DNA of 64,000 nt from Chersky-840 sp963811775 (GTDB lineage Bacteria > Actinomycetota > Acidimicrobiia > Acidimicrobiales > UBA8190). The notes below the pieces were generated by a model, which was given only the letters and a program-made list of their open reading frames with translations, did not search any database and was not told the origin of the DNA. The position numbers and the translations under genes are program-made. The DNA lies in the NCBI GenBank assembly GCA_963811775.1, contig CAWESO010000019.1, positions 248,001 to 312,000 of the forward strand, written 5' to 3'. Below are positions 60,867-64,000 of this stretch, piece by piece (position 1 is the first letter of the stretch; each line of letters begins with the position of its first letter).

Positions 60867-61868
60867 TCACCCGGAGCTTTGGTCCTCCCGCCGGTGCCCA
60901 CTGCTGAGCTGCGCCAGGGCGTCGCGGTCGACGACATCGGCCGAGGCCACGGCGAGCTTGCACGCCGTGACGGCCCGGATGGTCGACGTGCGGTGGCCGC
61001 CCTCGAGCACGGCCCGCTCACCGTGCATCGACCCCGGCCCGTACTCGGCCAGGCGCTCGCCGTCGACCTCGATGCGCACCACCCCGTCGAGCACCAGGTA
61101 GAGGTCGTCCTCGGCCGCGCCCTGCGCGGTGATGACCGTGCCGGCCTTGAACGTCTTCACCTTGGGCTTGGCCCCGCCCTGCATGAGGGTGAGCGACAAC
61201 TGCCGCTCGAGGGCCGTCTCCACCTCGGTGGTGAGCGCCTGGGAGTCGCGGTCGCCCCACGGGCTGTGCTTGCCGAAGGCGCGCCGGTACCAGTTCGAGA
61301 AGTCGATCATCCCGGACTTGAGGGCGAGCTTGTTGTCACCGTCGTAGACCCAGTGCCGGGGGAAGCTGCTGGCGCCGGTGAGCGCGAACGACGACGACCC
61401 GTCGGCGCGCAGCGTCAGGGCGAGCGTGGTCCAGGCCAGGGGGGCGGAGAACTGGACGTAGGGGGCGCGCCGCACCCGCCGGGGGGCGGGGACGCCGGTG
61501 CGGCCGCCCGCGGTCTGGAAGAACGTCACCTCGTGCGCGCCGACCTCGGGCTCGGGCCGCAGGTCGGGGAGGGCGATGGCCTCGAAGGCGACCTGCTTCT
61601 TGCCCAGCTGCAGGAGCGTCGAGCAGATGAGCCCGCCCCCGCCCTGACCGTGGCCGACGATGACCCCGTCCTCCACGTCGACCCACGCTGTGAGGCGGCT
61701 GGCGAAACGGAACCGCCCGTCGCGCTGGAGCGCGTCGATGTCCTCGATGACGTCGGGGGGCGGCGGGTCGTAGTGGGCCACCCCGGTCTCGAAGGGCATC
61801 TTGGTCATGCCCCCGATGGCCTCGGAGGGGATCCAGGACAACGATGTGACAGAGGACTCGATACGCAT
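60867..61868 (-). CDS. Cyclic-nucleotide-binding-domain protein
   Basis: 333 aa from the ATG at 61868, with GGGGAGG upstream (the frame is open to 63137 but that part overlaps the P450). Residues 1-225 form an uncharacterised domain (MTKMPFETGVAHYDPPPPDV, VYDGDNKLALKSGMIDFSNW). Residues ~230-325 are a cNMP-binding fold (KTFKAGTVITAQGAAEDDLY, LVLDGVVRIEVDGERLAEYG, then HGERAVLEGGHRTSTIRA). The phosphate-binding cassette is recognisable as GSMHGERAVLEGG. There is no HTH, so it is not a Crp regulator. The N-terminal part is likely the effector. A cyclase fusion gene lies 1.7 kb away. Confidence 0.85.
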   Translation of the reverse strand: MRIESSVTSLSWIPSEAIGGMTKMPFETGVAHYDPPPPDVIEDIDALQRDGRFRFASRLTAWVDVEDGVIVGHGQGGGGLICSTLLQLGKKQVAFEAIALPDLRPEPEVGAHEVTFFQTAGGRTGVPAPRRVRRAPYVQFSAPLAWTTLALTLRADGSSSFALTGASSFPRHWVYDGDNKLALKSGMIDFSNWYRRAFGKHSPWGDRDSQALTTEVETALERQLSLTLMQGGAKPKVKTFKAGTVITAQGAAEDDLYLVLDGVVRIEVDGERLAEYGPGSMHGERAVLEGGHRTSTIRAVTACKLAVASADVVDRDALAQLSSGHRREDQSSG

Positions 61869-61986
61869 GGTGCCTCCCCGTGTGGGCTCGCACCTCGAAC
61901 CGTACCGAGCGCGGCCGCCGGACCCAAGGGTGAGGGCTGGTGTCGGGTGGGTGGGGGTGGCATCCCCCCGGGATGGCCAGGTGCAG

Positions 61987-62053
61987 GGTGGCGAGGGTGG
62001 GGGTGGCGAGGGTCGGGGTGGCGAGGGTCGGGGTGGCGAGGGTCGGGGTGGCG
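61987..62053. repeat. 15-bp tandem repeat in the gap before the P450 stop
   Basis: About 4.5 copies of GGTGGCGAGGGTCGG, with one T/G difference in the first copy, lie between the cNMP-binding protein and the end of the P450 gene. Copies are nearly identical and unspaced, so it is a minisatellite, not a CRISPR. Confidence 0.85.
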
Positions 62054-62056
62054 GGC

Positions 62057-63253
62057 TCAGGCCACGAAGCGGAGGTCGGCCCGTCGGACGCCGGTGACCA
62101 CCGACGACGGGCTGCGCTCGACCTCTCCCGCCTGTGTCAGGTCCGAGAACCGCGCCAGCAGCTCCTCGAGCACGACCCGGCCCTCGAGGCGGGCCAGGGC
62201 CGCGCCGAGGCAGAAGTGGTTGCCCTGCCCGAAGGCCAGATGAGGGTTGGGGTCGCGCCCCACGTCGAAGGTCGACGCGCTCGGCCCGAAGACGTCCTCG
62301 TCGCGATTCGCCGACGCGAACAGCATGAGCAGCGGCTCGCCGGCGGCGACCGCGACCCCCCCGACCTCGGTGTCGCGGGTGGCGGTGCGCATGAACGACA
62401 CCACGGGCGACGACCACCGCAGCATCTCCTCCACCGCGCCGGGGACGAGCGTGCGGTCGGCCCGCACCCGGGCCCACTGCCCGGGATGGTCGGCGAAGCC
62501 GAGCAGACCCGAACTGATGAGGTCGCGGGTGGTCTCGTTCCCGGCCACGAGGAGCTGCACGAGGAACATAGCGAGCTCGTCGTCGCTCAGACGCTCCCCG
62601 TCCACGTCGACCTGGGCCAGAAGGGTCAGCACGTCGTCGCGGGGATGGGCCCGGCGGTCCTTGGCCGCGCCCACCAGGTACCCGATCATCTCGGCCATCA
62701 AGGCGTTGCGCCGTTCCTCGGGCCAGTCGGTGGCACCGGGGATGACGGCCTCGGACCACTCGTAGCACCGTTCCCATTCGTCGTCGGGCACGCCGAGGAT
62801 GTTGCTGATGACCTGGAGCGGAAGAGGCACGCTCAGGACGCGCACCACGTCCACGGCATCCCCGCTGGCGATGCGCTCCACCAGCGCCGCGGTGCGGGCC
62901 CGGACCAAGGGCTCGAGGGCGCGCACCACCGTGGGCTTGAACGCCGGCTGCACCAGCCGCCGGTACCGGGTGTGCACCGGGGGATCGGCGTGCATCATCG
63001 TCGGCGGGGTGGTGTAGGTCGTCCCGATCTCCTCGACCAGGATCCCGCGACCGGCGCAGAAGGTGGCGTGGTCGCTCTCGATCGCCGACACCGCGGCGTG
63101 CGTGGCGACGGCCCAGAACCCCCGCTCTTCGTTCCACGCCATGGGCGCCTCGGCGCGGAGGCGGGCGTAAAGGGGCTGGGGGTCGGTGCGGTAGAGCTCG
63201 GGATCGGTCAGCCGCGCCGCGAGCGCTGTCCCCGGGCGCGTCCTGTCCGACAC
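62057..63253 (-). CDS. Cytochrome P450
   Basis: About 398 aa from the GTG at 63253 (the frame is open to 63322; the extension is unlikely). P450 motifs are complete: the I-helix oxygen-activation segment VAGNETTRDLI near residue 240, the ExxR core in EEMLRWSSPV, and the haem-Cys loop AFGQGNHFCLGAALARLEG near 345. The early DPQPLYARLRAEAPM region is common to soluble bacterial P450s. The substrate is unknown; the ferredoxin partner is not adjacent. It ends just after a minisatellite. Confidence 0.93.
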   Translation of the reverse strand: MSDRTRPGTALAARLTDPELYRTDPQPLYARLRAEAPMAWNEERGFWAVATHAAVSAIESDHATFCAGRGILVEEIGTTYTTPPTMMHADPPVHTRYRRLVQPAFKPTVVRALEPLVRARTAALVERIASGDAVDVVRVLSVPLPLQVISNILGVPDDEWERCYEWSEAVIPGATDWPEERRNALMAEMIGYLVGAAKDRRAHPRDDVLTLLAQVDVDGERLSDDELAMFLVQLLVAGNETTRDLISSGLLGFADHPGQWARVRADRTLVPGAVEEMLRWSSPVVSFMRTATRDTEVGGVAVAAGEPLLMLFASANRDEDVFGPSASTFDVGRDPNPHLAFGQGNHFCLGAALARLEGRVVLEELLARFSDLTQAGEVERSPSSVVTGVRRADLRFVA

Positions 63254-63396
63254 GCTTGACACCCTAGCCAGGCCCGACGGCACCCGAGCCGGGGCGAGCG
63301 AGCCCTGGGATGTGATGCCCAAGTCCCGAGTGGGACGATGGCGCGCTGAACGAGGGGTCTGGCGGTGACGCTGGAATTGTGGGGAGCGTCTGGTTC

Positions 63397-64000
63397 CTAT
63401 GCAGCCTTGGTTTCGATGGTGACTGCGAACCCGAGGGCCTCGATCCGCCGCTGGAGCCGCTTCGCCTCACGTGCGGGATCGTTCCTGCGTTCGTAGTAGT
63501 CGCCACCAGGGTCGACGTAGAGGGCGCCGTTGGTGAGCAGGTGCCACGCCACCGCCAGGATGGAATTGGCGACCGCGACGGTGGCCTTGTTGGGACCGCG
63601 CCGGCGGGCGATCCGTGCGTACTGGGCCGAGAGGTAGCTGCCCTTGGTCCTCGCCGCCGCCTTCGCTGCTTCGATGAGGCAGCGCCGCAGCCACGGGGCG
63701 CCCTGTCGGGTGCCGGCCGGCCGGTGCTTGCCGGCTGATTCGTGGCTGGCGGGTGCCACCCCGGCCCACGCACACAGATGCCCGGCTGTCGGGAACCGGG
63801 ACATGTCCGCCCCCATTTCGGCGATCATCACCTCAGCCGTGGTCCTCGACACCCCGGTGATCGAGCTCAAGATGGTGATCGCCGCCTCGAAAGGGACCAG
63901 GCGTCGAGCGATCTCGGCGCTCAGCGAGGCGATGGAGCCGTCGAGGTGGTCGATGTGGTCGATGATCTCTCGGCACAAGAAGGCGTGGTGGTCCCCGAAG
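63397..64000 (-). mobile_element. IS110-family transposase, C-terminal part (cut by window edge)
   Basis: The - strand frame from the window edge to the stop at 63397 gives over 200 aa. It has the transposase_20 region typical of IS110/IS1111 recombinases: SITGVSRTTAEVMIAEMGAD, FPTAGHLCAWAGVAPAS, then SAGKHRPAGTRQGAPWLRRC, which includes the Ser-containing motif of this family. The DEDD-type N-terminal domain lies outside the window. IS110 elements use a bridge RNA from a non-coding end; for most IS110 members that is upstream of the gene, outside this window. The element end near 63323-63396 could not be fixed. Confidence 0.88.

Noticed and set aside
61987..62053. Short CRISPR array
   Set aside because: The units are contiguous and nearly identical with no unique spacers.
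57984..62243. A 1,419-codon open frame on the + strand
   Set aside because: It is antisense to the cyclase, FAD oxidoreductase and cNMP-binding genes, which carry clear motifs. Its product is His/Gly/Arg-rich without any domain, as expected of a GC-rich shadow frame.

Overview
The window is a very GC-rich, gene-dense chromosomal segment of an actinobacterium, most likely of the class Acidimicrobiia or a close relative. This is inferred from gene content: a PafB/PafC-type WYL pair, an actinobacterial-type biotin synthase with its auxiliary protein BsaP, a complete type IVa pilus locus, many GTG starts, and many apparently leaderless genes with a TANNNT -10 box 6-9 nt before the start codon. 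No rRNA, tRNA or CRISPR array was recognised. Both edges cut genes: a luciferase-like oxidoreductase on the left and an IS110-type transposase on the right.

Layout. 1-11.9 kb is core and accessory metabolism: a luciferase-like monooxygenase, a PIG-L deacetylase, an isochorismatase-like protein, an acyl-CoA synthetase, Dxs, an AIM24 protein, a hotdog thioesterase, the TldD/TldE pair, an FmdB zinc-ribbon protein under a CIRCE-like operator, and MoaC. 11.9-27.1 kb is a type IV pilus locus: a polyproline protein, two hypotheticals, PilT, a prepilin-peptidase-like protein lacking the GxGD motif, PilB with two MshEN-like domains, a second PilT with an N-terminal MshEN-like domain, PilC, a membrane protein, a PilM-PilN fusion, PilO and the pilin PilA, closed by a strong hairpin. 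27.2-36.6 kb holds an FtsH-like protease, an acyl-CoA carboxylase carboxyltransferase, an alcohol dehydrogenase, a YbhN-like membrane protein, a lipoprotein, a CtaG-like protein and PafB/PafC. 36.7-39.3 kb looks mobile: a relaxase-domain protein and a Fic gene with an AT-rich operator, bracketed by an imperfect 85-bp repeat. 39.3-45 kb has a bsaP and archaeal-type riboflavin synthase cluster and an operon of three proteins built from YbjQ-like repeats. 45-52.6 kb has AlkA, a GH13 enzyme with a Gly-Arg-Asp repeat, an SDR, a TnpB element, BioB and an acyl-CoA dehydrogenase. 52.8-61.9 kb is a signalling island: a metallo-hydrolase, two response regulators, a membrane histidine kinase, an ABC ATPase, a REC-cyclase fusion and a cNMP-binding protein, with an FAD oxidoreductase between the last two. 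A P450 and the IS110 fragment end the window.

Of most interest are the YbjQ-repeat operon, the PilM-PilN and MshEN-PilT architectures, the CIRCE-like site on fmdB, a BioB that lacks one expected Cys ligand while BsaP is present, and the receiver-cyclase island. At least seven single-base frameshifts interrupt conserved genes (about 23.4, 25.8, 27.9, 28.7, 31.2, 35.2 and 57.9 kb). Each restores a normal-length protein when corrected, so sequencing error is more likely than gene decay; the affected genes are given as single spans.
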